This document shows positions 8,833 to 17,125 of a stretch of 57,862 bases of DNA, piece after piece. The stretch comes from Hathewaya limosa (lineage in GTDB: Bacteria > Bacillota > Clostridia > Clostridiales > Clostridiaceae): the NCBI RefSeq assembly GCF_030815255.1, contig NZ_JAUSWN010000020.1:1-57862 (forward strand). The letters are read 5' to 3'. How positions within the stretch are numbered: the first letter of the stretch is position 1; each line of letters starts with the position of its first letter. Under the pieces are notes generated by a model. The model worked only from the letters and a program-made list of their open reading frames with translations, did not search any database and was not told the origin of the DNA. A program made the translations under genes and the position numbers.

Positions 8833-8860
8833 AATGCAAATCCAGTTTCGGATTTGCATT
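8833..8860 (-). terminator. Expression-platform terminator of the TPP riboswitch
   Basis: Perfect 11-bp stem (8850-8860 with 8833-8843) with a six-base loop, followed on the minus strand by TTTTTGATTTT. It lies between the aptamer and thiD, so TPP binding would be expected to promote termination. Its stem sequence is almost the same as that of the terminator at 9201-9235. Confidence 0.85.
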
Positions 8861-8910
8861 ATCATAAACAAATATAATTTGTAACAAAAACAAATTAATT
8901 TATAAATATG

Positions 8911-8999
8911 TTTCCTACGCTGGCATTATCCAGATCAGGTCAAAGAGTCAAAGATTTTAAGGATCTTTATCTCAGCTAGCCATATTCTAGCACCCCTGT
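8911..8999 (-). promoter_or_regulatory. TPP riboswitch (THI element)
   Basis: The minus strand carries the conserved THI-box pieces in order: AGGGGTGC at the 5' side, GCTGAGA, a variable P3 hairpin arm, ACCTGATCTGGATAATGCC and AGCGTAGGAAA. These are the pyrimidine- and pyrophosphate-sensing elements of the aptamer. A terminator and then thiD follow, so this is a transcriptional OFF switch for thiamine salvage. Confidence 0.97.
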
Positions 9000-9018
9000 T
9001 TTATTTAACTTTGCTTCC

Positions 9019-9047
9019 ATATTATCACAACCCATTTAGAGATTCAA
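9019..9047 (-). promoter_or_regulatory. Promoter of the thi operon
   Basis: Minus strand TTGAAT (9042-9047), 17-bp spacer, TAATAT (9019-9024) preceded by TGA (extended -10). The start point would fall just before the aptamer. Confidence 0.6.
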
Positions 9048-9098
9048 CTAATTATCTTAATAAAAGTTATCATTAATTACTATGATTTATATAATAAC

Positions 9099-9194
9099 TT
9101 AATGTTTTAATAAAAATTTATCTATACTTTCTAAAATCTCTTCAGTTTTTTCTATAAATGAATAATGACCACATTTTTTAATATTTAACTCAAT
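9099..9194 (-). pseudogene. C-terminal remnant of an alpha/beta hydrolase
   Basis: Between the thi promoter and the next terminator, the minus strand reads in one frame as IELNIKKCGHYSFIEKTEEI and continues LESIDKFLLKH to a stop. This matches the end of alpha/beta-hydrolase proteins: a strand, then the catalytic His in a (C)GH(Y/W) motif, then the 'IEKPEEF...I..FL' final helix. No start codon with a ribosome-binding site precedes it in frame, and the rest of the hydrolase is missing. It is therefore a decayed tail. Short similarity from memory; a protein search would settle it. Confidence 0.5.
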
Positions 9195-9200
9195 AATATA

Positions 9201-9235
9201 AAAATGCAAATCCACCTTATATGAATTTGCATTTT
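9201..9235 (-). terminator. Terminator after the 9290-9757 gene
   Basis: 11-bp perfect stem (AAAATGCAAAT with ATTTGCATTTT) with A/T tracts on both sides, so it may act in both directions. It ends the aro operon and its last gene. The stem nearly duplicates the TPP-riboswitch terminator 370 bp away. Confidence 0.75.
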
Positions 9236-9289
9236 TATAACTATATATATTTCTAATTAAAAGTTATCTATATCTTTTATTTTTATATA

Positions 9290-9757
9290 CTATCCAATTT
9301 TTCTTTCTAACTCTTTTTCTTTATTTTCTATATATAAGCATAAGTCTTTAAAATCTTGAATCCAATGAATTTTAGATAGTTCTCTTAGATCTATAATTAA
9401 TCCTGTTTTTTTATGTTTAATAAATTCCATATTGTACAGTTCTGTTTCTATAAATCCTTCTCGAAGGGTATAAACACACGGAATAAACTTATCCCAATTA
9501 TTTTCAAAATATTTAGTCTTAGCAAAACATAATCTATATATATGAAAAATCATACCTAGTACTGAACTTTTTACTGCAAATTTATGACTAAAATATTCTT
9601 GTGTAGGATATTTTTCTTGTACTTTTTCCCAATATATTCTCTCATTAGGGTGCAATCCATACTTATCTAAAATCTTACACTTTTCTTCTCCAAGTTCCTC
9701 TCTCATAACTTGTTCTCTAACTGAAGGTTCTAAGTTTATTAATTGATCTTTATGCAT
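9290..9757 (-). CDS. Conserved hypothetical protein, last gene of aro cluster
   Basis: A 155-residue soluble protein of mixed charge with no signal peptide or membrane segment. I do not recognise a family. It is rich in aromatic residues (Tyr, Phe, Trp) in its middle (60-120) and ends in a Lys/Glu-rich helix. An excellent ribosome-binding site (AGGAGGGG) precedes the ATG. It follows aroQ by 88 bp in the same direction with no visible terminator between them, and a terminator follows it, so it may be the last gene of the shikimate operon. No enzymatic motif links it to that pathway. Confidence 0.75.
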   Translation of the reverse strand: MHKDQLINLEPSVREQVMREELGEEKCKILDKYGLHPNERIYWEKVQEKYPTQEYFSHKFAVKSSVLGMIFHIYRLCFAKTKYFENNWDKFIPCVYTLREGFIETELYNMEFIKHKKTGLIIDLRELSKIHWIQDFKDLCLYIENKEKELERKIG

Positions 9758-9845
9758 AAAATCCCCTCCTAAAGCTTTTATAATTTTATTTTAAACTTTA
9801 ACAGTGGTATAATCTAATATTTATTATTTATAATTTATATTAAAT

Positions 9846-10280
9846 CTATTTATTTTTTCTATAATATAGTGCTTCCATTGCTAACTTATATCCTAAAAAA
9901 CCTAATCCTGAAATTTGTCCAACACAAGCAGGAGCTGTTACTGATTTATGTCTAAATTCTTCACGTTTATATATATTACTTAAATGAACTTCTATAGTAT
10001 CAATATTTACAGACTTTAATGCATCAAATATAGCTATACTATAATGAGTATATGCACCTGGATTTATAATGATTCCATCAATATTTTCATAAGCTTCTTG
10101 TATAAAATTTATAATCTCTCCCTCTATATTACTTTGACGTATATCAATATCAATTCCAAGATTTTTAGCTTCGTTTTCTATAAAATTGCATAATTCTTCA
10201 TAAGTTTCCTTGCCATAAACCCCCTTTTCTCTAATACCTAAAAAATTTAAATTTGGTCCATTAATAACTAAGATTCTCAT
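9846..10280 (-). CDS. aroQ: 3-dehydroquinate dehydratase, type II
   Basis: Dehydrates 3-dehydroquinate to 3-dehydroshikimate (third shikimate step). The 144 residues match the type II dodecameric enzyme, with the N-terminal INGPNLNFLG, the flexible catalytic Arg/Tyr loop (GIREKGVYG), NPGAYTHYSIAI with the catalytic His, and EVHLSNIYKREEFRH. The ATG has AAAGGAA upstream. It lies one base after aroK and is translationally adjacent to it. Confidence 0.96.
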   Translation of the reverse strand: MRILVINGPNLNFLGIREKGVYGKETYEELCNFIENEAKNLGIDIDIRQSNIEGEIINFIQEAYENIDGIIINPGAYTHYSIAIFDALKSVNIDTIEVHLSNIYKREEFRHKSVTAPACVGQISGLGFLGYKLAMEALYYRKNK

Positions 10281-10281
10281 T

Positions 10282-10788
10282 CTAAATTATTTCCTTTCTT
10301 TTAAGTAATTTAATAATATCTCCTAAAACTAAATCTATATGTTTATCATTTAATATCTCTACATCACAATACTTTTTATACAATGGTAACCTTTCTTCAT
10401 ATAGCCTATATAATTTTTCTTTTCCTTTTTTTAAAAGTGGACGACTTTCACAATCTATATCCTTTAAAATTTCTTCTATAGGCCTATTTATAAAAATGAT
10501 TATAGAATTTTTTTTAAGTTGTAGTATATTCTCATATCTTTTTACAACTCCTCCACCTGTTGAAATTATAGTAGAATTAAATATACTTACTTCTTTCACC
10601 ACATCAGTTTCTATATCTCTAAAATACTCTTCTCCATTATTAAAGATTTCTTTTATAGTTTTTTCTTGTTTATTTTCTATATATTCATCTAAATCAATAA
10701 ATCTTAAATTTAATCTTCTAGATAAAAAAGAACCCAAGGTGCTTTTTCCACACCCTGGCATACCAATTAAAACAATATTCATATTCAC
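10282..10788 (-). CDS. aroK: Shikimate kinase
   Basis: ATP-dependent phosphorylation of shikimate to shikimate-3-phosphate. The 168-residue P-loop kinase has Walker A GMPGCGKST, a DLDEYIE substrate-binding Asp, the RDIE shikimate-binding Arg, the STGGGVV motif and RPLL in the lid region. The GTG at 10788 is six bases from GGAG. An ATG two codons later is also possible. It lies between aroE (15 bp) and aroQ (1 bp) in the operon. Confidence 0.95.
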   Translation of the reverse strand: MNMNIVLIGMPGCGKSTLGSFLSRRLNLRFIDLDEYIENKQEKTIKEIFNNGEEYFRDIETDVVKEVSIFNSTIISTGGGVVKRYENILQLKKNSIIIFINRPIEEILKDIDCESRPLLKKGKEKLYRLYEERLPLYKKYCDVEILNDKHIDLVLGDIIKLLKRKEII

Positions 10789-10803
10789 ACTTTACTCCAT
10801 TAC

Positions 10804-11613
10804 TTATTTTTGTATCATATATTCATAGATCTTATCTACAACCTCATAAGGAATTTCAATATCATTCCAAATTTCTTGTGCTCTAACAGCTTGAGCTACC
10901 AACATATACATACCATTTACACTTTTTAAACCTTGTTCCTTAGCTTCCTTTAAAAATAATGTTTCTAATGGATTATAAATTATATCTACAACAGCTTTGA
11001 ATTTTTTTAAATATTTCTTATCCATTGGTGTAAACTCATTTTTAGGATACATACCAACTGGAGTACAATTTACTACAAGTTTACTCTCTTTTATTGTATC
11101 TAACTCCTTATAACTTATAATCTCATATTTAGGATATTTTTTTCTTGCTTCCTCAATATTTCTACTTACAAAAATAATATTTTTAATCCCATTATCCACA
11201 AGATATTGCACCACAGCCCTAGATGCTCCCCCTGTACCTAAAATTACTGCTTCTTCACCCTGAATATCTATGTCAAAATGTTTTAAAGTCATACCAAAAC
11301 CATAATAATCCGTATTATACCCTATGGCTTTTCCTTTTTTTATATCAACTACATTTATAGCGCCAATATTTTTTGCTTCTATACTTATCTCATCTAAATA
11401 TTTCATTATATCCACTTTATATGGAATCGTAACAGTAACCCCATTATAACCTAATGCTTTTAATCCAGGTACAACATCTATTAAAAGATCTTTCCTAACT
11501 TGAAAAACCCCAAACTGCCCTTTAATATTAATTGCTTCCAAAATTTTTTTGTGAATTTCTGGAGAATATGTATGTCCTAATTTTTCTCCAATTATACCAT
11601 ACAACTTTTCCAT
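10804..11613 (-). CDS. aroE: Shikimate dehydrogenase
   Basis: NADPH-dependent reduction of 3-dehydroshikimate to shikimate. N-terminal substrate domain with GEKLGHTYSPEIHK and the catalytic Lys in TVTIPYK, the catalytic Asp in NTDYYGF, then a Rossmann domain with GTGGASRAVVQYL. The ATG at 11613 has GGGAG nine bases upstream. An in-frame ATG three codons earlier abuts that site and is less likely. The protein is then 269 residues, normal for AroE. It is separated from the terpene-synthase-like gene by about 90 bp. Confidence 0.95.
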   Translation of the reverse strand: MEKLYGIIGEKLGHTYSPEIHKKILEAINIKGQFGVFQVRKDLLIDVVPGLKALGYNGVTVTIPYKVDIMKYLDEISIEAKNIGAINVVDIKKGKAIGYNTDYYGFGMTLKHFDIDIQGEEAVILGTGGASRAVVQYLVDNGIKNIIFVSRNIEEARKKYPKYEIISYKELDTIKESKLVVNCTPVGMYPKNEFTPMDKKYLKKFKAVVDIIYNPLETLFLKEAKEQGLKSVNGMYMLVAQAVRAQEIWNDIEIPYEVVDKIYEYMIQK

Positions 11614-11709
11614 AAATATCATCTCCCTATATATATCGTGTATATTTTAAAATAATATGTTTTATTTTTTATGTATACTGTTGTAAGCTATTTTGTATAT
11701 AAATATATA

Positions 11710-12969
11710 TTAACTTAAAGCACAAATAATAGCCTCATTAATTTTTTCACGTCCAACCTTTTTTATTAATCTCTTATATTTTTTATTAACTTTTTTATTT
11801 AATTTTATTATATATTTACTTCTATATGGAAAATACTCTTCCATACATTTAAAATATTTTTTACTATAGAATTTTTTATTTTTACATACACAGAAAAAAA
11901 GCAAATTTAACATCTTTTTCTCTACAAAATCCTCTATCCATTCCATACCACTTAAGTCAAATTCATTTAATAAGCTCGATATAAAATTATTAAAATTAAA
12001 CAAATTATTAGTTACACTATCTAGATTCCATCTTTCACCTACCCTTGATATAAGGGTATTATGATTATTTTTTATATCTACTTTAACATCTTGCAAATCA
12101 TCACAAAGTTGCAGTAAAAATCCATATCCGTATAAAAAGAAGATTTGTTTTTCTGTTAGAAGTCCTTTAATCAGATATCCCGAAGCTAATACAGAAAATC
12201 CGCCCTTTTCAACTGAAATATCTAAAAGTTCTTTTTCATTTAATTTAATATTTTTCTTATGTTGGATTAAACTTCTTTCTTGTGCCTCCTGTATATCTAC
12301 AAGACTTTCAAAAACCTGTAAATATTTATCCCTTTCAAATTGTCCTTCTATCATTTCTATAAGCTTAAAGATTTTATCATTGTTTTTATTTGTTTCAATG
12401 TGTAATTCACCTTTTAAACGCTTTTTTAAATCACAATTGAATTTATTCTTTTCGGTTCCAGAAATATTTAAATCATCTAAATAATTATCTGTATAAGGAT
12501 ATAACATACTATATGCAAATATAGATGGGGTAAACTCTATTTCTTCTTCTAACAAAAGTTGAATTAGACACATACTCCATACATTTCGCATAGCCTGTAA
12601 TATATCTTCTATGCTTATTTCTTTATCAAATGTTCTTGCCTCCATAAAAAATGTTTCCGTAATATAAAAAAATTTATTTACAAACTCATCCATACTAGGT
12701 GGAAAGTCTTCTGAATAAGAAATAAAAAAACTTCTCTTTAAGACTTCTTTAATCTTTGTCTTCCATACCCCTTGCTCATTTATATCACTTGAAAATTCCT
12801 TTATTAACTTAAATATTTGATCTATACATTTATTTAATCTTTCTTCATTCTCTATTTTTTTATATAAACTAATCTTTTCCTTAAATTCAGGAAATTCATT
12901 ACTTTCATCAATCCATATTCTAATAAAATCTTTCTTCAGTTTATCTTTATCTAAGCTGGTTATAACCAT
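11710..12969 (-). CDS. Class I terpene/prenyl synthase-like protein in the aro operon
   Basis: A 419-residue, largely helical protein of no function known to me. It carries two aspartate-rich motifs of the class I isoprenoid-synthase fold: DNYLDD at 161-166 and LQLCDDLQD at 286-294. Their spacing (about 125 residues) and helical context fit the two Mg2+-diphosphate sites of prenyltransferases and squalene/phytoene-type synthases. It is longer than farnesyl-diphosphate synthases (about 300) and has a basic C-terminus (Lys-rich 380-410). AAGGGG precedes the ATG. It lies between chorismate mutase and aroE in the same direction, so it is probably co-transcribed with aromatic synthesis. A role joining isoprenoid and aromatic metabolism is only an inference. 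Confidence 0.7.
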   Translation of the reverse strand: MVITSLDKDKLKKDFIRIWIDESNEFPEFKEKISLYKKIENEERLNKCIDQIFKLIKEFSSDINEQGVWKTKIKEVLKRSFFISYSEDFPPSMDEFVNKFFYITETFFMEARTFDKEISIEDILQAMRNVWSMCLIQLLLEEEIEFTPSIFAYSMLYPYTDNYLDDLNISGTEKNKFNCDLKKRLKGELHIETNKNNDKIFKLIEMIEGQFERDKYLQVFESLVDIQEAQERSLIQHKKNIKLNEKELLDISVEKGGFSVLASGYLIKGLLTEKQIFFLYGYGFLLQLCDDLQDVKVDIKNNHNTLISRVGERWNLDSVTNNLFNFNNFISSLLNEFDLSGMEWIEDFVEKKMLNLLFFCVCKNKKFYSKKYFKCMEEYFPYRSKYIIKLNKKVNKKYKRLIKKVGREKINEAIICALS

Positions 12970-13045
12970 GATTCTACCCCTTATAGCTAACTTTTTAATA
13001 TTTTAGTGTACAAGCAATACTAAATAGTGTATTATTTAGTATGCA

Positions 13046-13330
13046 TTACTTATCTAGTACATTATCTTTTTGAAGTTGTCTACAAGTTTTCATTATTTCT
13101 GTGTATAACTTTTCTAAATATTTATCATATTGTGGATTATTTAATAAATTTTTAGACTTTTCAATAACTTCTAACTCCCTTTTTGAATCTAACACAGGAA
13201 TTAAATTTTCTTTTTTATACATTCCTATTTCCATAACACACTGGAAGCGTTGTTCTAACAACCCCACTAATTCTTTATCAATATTATTTATTTTTTCCCT
13301 AAGTTCTTGTAAATTTAATTTTTTATCCAC
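13046..13330 (-). CDS. Chorismate mutase, AroQ class
   Basis: Converts chorismate to prephenate, the branch to Phe and Tyr. The 94-residue all-helical monofunctional type shows LREKINNIDKELVGLLEQR (active-site Arg residues), the KKENLIPVLDSKRE loop and a C-terminal helix. It starts with GTG inside the end of aroC, with the ribosome-binding site AGAGAGGG in the aroC tail and a 16-bp overlap, so translation is coupled. Prephenate dehydratase or dehydrogenase is not in the window. In many relatives this activity is fused to those enzymes; here it is free-standing. Confidence 0.9.
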   Translation of the reverse strand: MDKKLNLQELREKINNIDKELVGLLEQRFQCVMEIGMYKKENLIPVLDSKRELEVIEKSKNLLNNPQYDKYLEKLYTEIMKTCRQLQKDNVLDK

Positions 13331-14421
13331 AATTCACCCTCTCTTTCTAAAATAAAATCTAAAATAGTAATAGCAACAGCACTTTCTACAACTGGAATTG
13401 CTCTAGGAACTATACATGGATCATGTCTTCCTTCAATTACAAGTTGAGATTGTTCCATCTTAGATATATCGACAGTATTTTGCACTTTTGATATAGATGG
13501 AGTCGGCTTTATACACACTTTAAAATTTAAAGGCATTCCATTAGTTATTCCACCTAAAACTCCACCATTATTATTTGTTTTAGTTAAAATTTTTCCTTCA
13601 TTAATGTAATAACAATCATTAGCATTAGAACCTTTTAATTTACTAATATTAAATCCCTTTCCAAATTCTATTCCTTTCACAGCGGGAATAGAAAACAGAA
13701 TATGAGAAAGTCTACTTTCTATAGAATCAAAAAAAGGTTCACCAAAACCACCTTCAATATTTATAGCTGTACATTCAACTACACCACCTACTGAATCACC
13801 ATCATGCTTAGCCTTTAAAATCTCATTTTTCATTTTTTCTCCAACCTCATTACACAAAACAGGAAAATCACTATTTCTTAAGTTTTTTAATTGTTCTTTA
13901 GTAACATCAGTTAATGAAAATTCCTCTTCTTCTATAGTATAAATACTTTTAATATGACTTCCTATAAAAATTTTCTTATGTTTTTCTAATATTTGCATAG
14001 CTATTGCTCCTGCAAATACCAAAGGAGCAGTTATTCTTCCTGAAAAGTGTCCTCCCCCTCTATAATCATTAAATCCTGAGTACTTTAGAAATCCTGTATA
14101 ATCACCATGACTAGGTCGCATATGTGTTTTAAATTTACTATAGTCCTTAGAACGTTTATCTTTGTTTAATATGGTTGCACATAATGGAGTTCCTGTTGTT
14201 TTGCCATCAAAATACCCACTTAAAATATTATATAAATCACTTTCACATCTTCCTGTAGCTAACTTACTTTTTCCTGGTGCTCTTCTTTGCATTTCTTTAT
14301 TTATATAGTCTAAATCTAATTTAATTCCTGCTGGAAGTCCATCTATTACAACACCAATTCCTTCACCATGGGATTCTCCAAAAATACTAAGTTTTAATTT
14401 ATTTCCCCAAACTGAGCTCAT
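13315..14421 (-). CDS. aroC: Chorismate synthase
   Basis: Converts EPSP to chorismate using reduced FMN. The 368 residues have the three family signatures: GESHGEGIGVVIDGLPAG (N-terminal), RPSHGDYTG with GGGHFSGR, and GRHDPCIVPRAIPVVES (C-terminal). The start lies inside aroA (23-bp overlap), preceded by AGGAGGAG. It is overlapped at its own end by chorismate mutase. Confidence 0.97.
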   Translation of the reverse strand: MSSVWGNKLKLSIFGESHGEGIGVVIDGLPAGIKLDLDYINKEMQRRAPGKSKLATGRCESDLYNILSGYFDGKTTGTPLCATILNKDKRSKDYSKFKTHMRPSHGDYTGFLKYSGFNDYRGGGHFSGRITAPLVFAGAIAMQILEKHKKIFIGSHIKSIYTIEEEEFSLTDVTKEQLKNLRNSDFPVLCNEVGEKMKNEILKAKHDGDSVGGVVECTAINIEGGFGEPFFDSIESRLSHILFSIPAVKGIEFGKGFNISKLKGSNANDCYYINEGKILTKTNNNGGVLGGITNGMPLNFKVCIKPTPSISKVQNTVDISKMEQSQLVIEGRHDPCIVPRAIPVVESAVAITILDFILEREGELWIKN

Positions 14422-15676
14422 AAATTTCTCCTCCTAAAGATTTATAATCATTCCAAAAATCAGGATAGGATTTATTTACAGCTTCAAATCCTTCTAATAT
14501 TACTTCTTCTTCACACCTAGTGGCTGCAATAGCTAATGCCATAGCAATTCTATGATCATTCCAACTACTAACTTTTGCCCCTCCTTTTAGAGTGTTCTTC
14601 CCCTTAATAACTAACCCATCCGGAAGCTCATTCACTTCTCCACCTAATTTATTTAATTCGGTAGCTATTGCTTTTAATCTATCTGATTCCTTTATTCTAA
14701 GTCTTTCTGCTTTAATTATTTTAGTTATTTTGTTCTCTTGCAAACAAGCTAATACCGTTAAAATAGGTACTAAATCAGGTATTTGAGAAGCATCTATAAC
14801 TATTTCATTCTCTTTTAAATCTTGAAATTTACTTATAATATTTAAAATTTCTTTATCTCCCTGAAGAGAATTTTCTTCTAAACCCTCACATAAAACCTTA
14901 TTTCCTAATTCTTTAGCTACTAAGAAAAAAGCTCCCTGCGAATAATCTCCCTCTACTTTATAATTTAATGCTTTATATTCTGAATTTCCTTTAACTAAAA
15001 ATTCCTCATAATTATTATTTTCTATATGTATATTAAACTTCTTTAAAATATCTAAAGTTAAATCAATATATCCCTTAGATTCCAGGTTATTTATTATTTT
15101 GATCTGAGAATTATCACTTAACAATGGCAATGTAAAAAATAACCCTGATATAAATTGGGAACTTATATTTCCTTCTACTTTAAATTGACCACTTTTTAAT
15201 TTTCCTTTAACTTTTAAAGGAAGCTTACCATTGTTATTTTCATAAACAATTCCCTGTTCATCAAAAATTTTATAATATACTTCTAAAGGTCTTTCTACTA
15301 ATTTTCCGTATCCAGTAAATTCACATTCTTCTTTTAATGCCACCCCTAATGGAATTAAGAATCTTAAAGTAGAACCTGATTCCCTACAATTTATACTTAT
15401 TTTTTTATCTTTTTTTAAATCAATATCATATTGACTTTTAGTTACCTTTAATTTATATATATTATTCTCTTCCTTTATAAGTTCCGTATTAGCACCTAGA
15501 GCTTTTACTCCATCTATAGTAGCTTTTATATCTTCTGATAAAATAAGATTACTTATAATACTTTCCCCTTTATTACAAAGTGCTGCACAAATTATTGCCC
15601 TATGACTTAAACTTTTAGAAGGAGGAATAATAATATGTCCTCTTAATTTAGAAGGTTTTATTTTAATACTATTCAT
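14399..15676 (-). CDS. aroA: EPSP synthase (3-phosphoshikimate 1-carboxyvinyltransferase)
   Basis: Transfers enolpyruvate from PEP to shikimate-3-phosphate. The 425-residue two-domain enzyme has PPSKSLSHRA at the N-terminus, NCRESGSTLRFLIP, a Ser-rich SSQFISGLFF segment, the catalytic DxxP (IPDLVP) and RIKESDRL, then the C-terminal WNDHRIAMALA. AAGGAAG precedes the ATG. It is 50 bp after aroB and overlaps aroC. Confidence 0.97.
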   Translation of the reverse strand: MNSIKIKPSKLRGHIIIPPSKSLSHRAIICAALCNKGESIISNLILSEDIKATIDGVKALGANTELIKEENNIYKLKVTKSQYDIDLKKDKKISINCRESGSTLRFLIPLGVALKEECEFTGYGKLVERPLEVYYKIFDEQGIVYENNNGKLPLKVKGKLKSGQFKVEGNISSQFISGLFFTLPLLSDNSQIKIINNLESKGYIDLTLDILKKFNIHIENNNYEEFLVKGNSEYKALNYKVEGDYSQGAFFLVAKELGNKVLCEGLEENSLQGDKEILNIISKFQDLKENEIVIDASQIPDLVPILTVLACLQENKITKIIKAERLRIKESDRLKAIATELNKLGGEVNELPDGLVIKGKNTLKGGAKVSSWNDHRIAMALAIAATRCEEEVILEGFEAVNKSYPDFWNDYKSLGGEIYELSLGK

Positions 15677-15726
15677 TATACTTCTTCCTTTGCCTTTCTA
15701 TATTTTAAATTAACATTTTATATTTT

Positions 15727-16797
15727 CTACTCTATACTAAAAAATATATTTATATCATTTGAACTTATTTTTTCTATATAAGCCTCTCCTATTCTTTTTA
15801 GTAAAATTAAGTTTATAAAACTTCCTATGTTTTTTTTATCTAAGGTAATTGTGTCCTTAATTTTATCCATACTTACATCTGGTATATTATAATCTATATT
15901 AAAGTTTTCTAATATATTTTTAACTTTTTGTGAGGTTCCTTTTTCCGTAAAACCTAACAATTCACTTTTATTTGTAATATAGTACATTCCAAGTGCAACT
16001 GCTTCCCCATGAGAATATCCTTCATAATTAAAAAATTTTTCTATTCCATGACCAAAAGTATGCCCAAAATTAAGAATCATTCTAAGTCCCAAATCTTTTT
16101 CATCCTTTTCTACAATCTCTCTTTTTATATTACAACAAGTGTATATTATATTAGACATATTCGAATTAAGTTCATCTTCACTTTTTATATTATTTAACAT
16201 TTCAAATAACTCTTTATCTTTAATACACGCATATTTTATAACCTCTCCAAGCCCATCCTTTAAAAATCTATTAGAAAGAGTTTCTAAAACTTTAGGATCT
16301 ATTATTACCTTTTTAGGATGATAAAAACTTCCTACTAAATTTTTTCCTTGTGGTAAATTAACAGCAACTTTTCCTCCAATACTACTATCTATCTGTGCTA
16401 AAAGAGAAGTTGGAATTTGAATATATGAAATCCCTCTTAAATATGTAGATGCTGCAAATCCAGCTAAATCCCCAACAACTCCTCCACCAAAGGCTATTAC
16501 TAAATCTCCCCTAGTTAATTTAAATTCTATAAATTCATTATATACTTCATTTAAGATTTCAAAGGATTTGCTACATTCACCTGGTTTAACCACAATAAAA
16601 TAAACATCAAATCCTTCTAACTCTAAACTTTTTTTAATTCTCTTTCCATAAAGTTTATAAACATTTTCATCTGTAACTACACAAATTTTGTTTCCATTAT
16701 ATATATCCTTAACCTCTTTGCCTACTTTCTCCAAAATTCCATTTTCTATAATTATGTCATAACTTTTATCTTTTAAACTAACAGTTAGGTTTTTCAT
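15727..16797 (-). CDS. aroB: 3-dehydroquinate synthase
   Basis: Converts DAHP to 3-dehydroquinate, the second shikimate step. The 356-residue NAD- and Zn2+-dependent enzyme has GGGVVGDLAGFAAS, the active-site PTSLLAQIDSSIGGKVAVNLPQGKN region, and the metal-binding LNFGHTFGHGIE. First gene of the operon, with a short leader (about 40 nt) behind an extended -10 promoter. No DAHP synthase gene accompanies it here, so the first pathway step must be encoded elsewhere. Confidence 0.97.
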   Translation of the reverse strand: MKNLTVSLKDKSYDIIIENGILEKVGKEVKDIYNGNKICVVTDENVYKLYGKRIKKSLELEGFDVYFIVVKPGECSKSFEILNEVYNEFIEFKLTRGDLVIAFGGGVVGDLAGFAASTYLRGISYIQIPTSLLAQIDSSIGGKVAVNLPQGKNLVGSFYHPKKVIIDPKVLETLSNRFLKDGLGEVIKYACIKDKELFEMLNNIKSEDELNSNMSNIIYTCCNIKREIVEKDEKDLGLRMILNFGHTFGHGIEKFFNYEGYSHGEAVALGMYYITNKSELLGFTEKGTSQKVKNILENFNIDYNIPDVSMDKIKDTITLDKKNIGSFINLILLKRIGEAYIEKISSNDINIFFSIE

Positions 16798-16842
16798 TAC
16801 CTATCACTTCTTTCACATTATATAAATTTATTTGCATACTCA

Positions 16843-16851
16843 ATTATATCA
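16843..16851 (-). promoter_or_regulatory. aro operon promoter, extended -10
   Basis: Minus strand TGA-TATAAT (16843-16851). No good -35 lies at 17 bp; a TTGACA further upstream is 32 bp away, too far to pair with it. No T-box or other leader structure is visible between here and aroB. Confidence 0.5.
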
Positions 16852-17079
16852 AAAATTTAGACAAAAAAATAAAAAGCATATGTCAATATAATTATAACCT
16901 CATTACTTTTATTAAAAGGATATCTTTATACGAATAAACTTTTAACATATTGGTCTAAAATTTTAATAACCTAAAGTTCTATGAATCATTTTGGTTAAAT
17001 ACTTCTAAACAAAGATATGAAAAACTTAGAATTATTTATACCCAAACTTTAAGATACTACTATTTCTTAGACAAAAAAA

Positions 17080-17113
17080 CAAAACACTTAAATTTAATTT
17101 TTTAAATGTTTTG
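17080..17113 (-). terminator. Terminator after the amidotransferase gene
   Basis: 13-bp stem (17101-17113 with 17080-17092, one G-U pair) followed on the minus strand by a T-run (TTTTTTTG). The 220 bp between this and the aro promoter show nothing else I recognise. Confidence 0.8.
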
Positions 17114-17125
17114 CCTTATATTTTT

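Noticed and set aside
16863..16895. TTGACA at about 16882 as -35 for the aro promoter
   Set aside because: It lies 32 bp from TATAAT, too far for a sigmaA promoter; the extended -10 alone is the better reading.
16798..17070. T-box or other leader before aroB
   Set aside because: No GGTGGTACCGCG-like antiterminator sequence, no terminator between promoter and aroB, and a leader of only about 40 nt.
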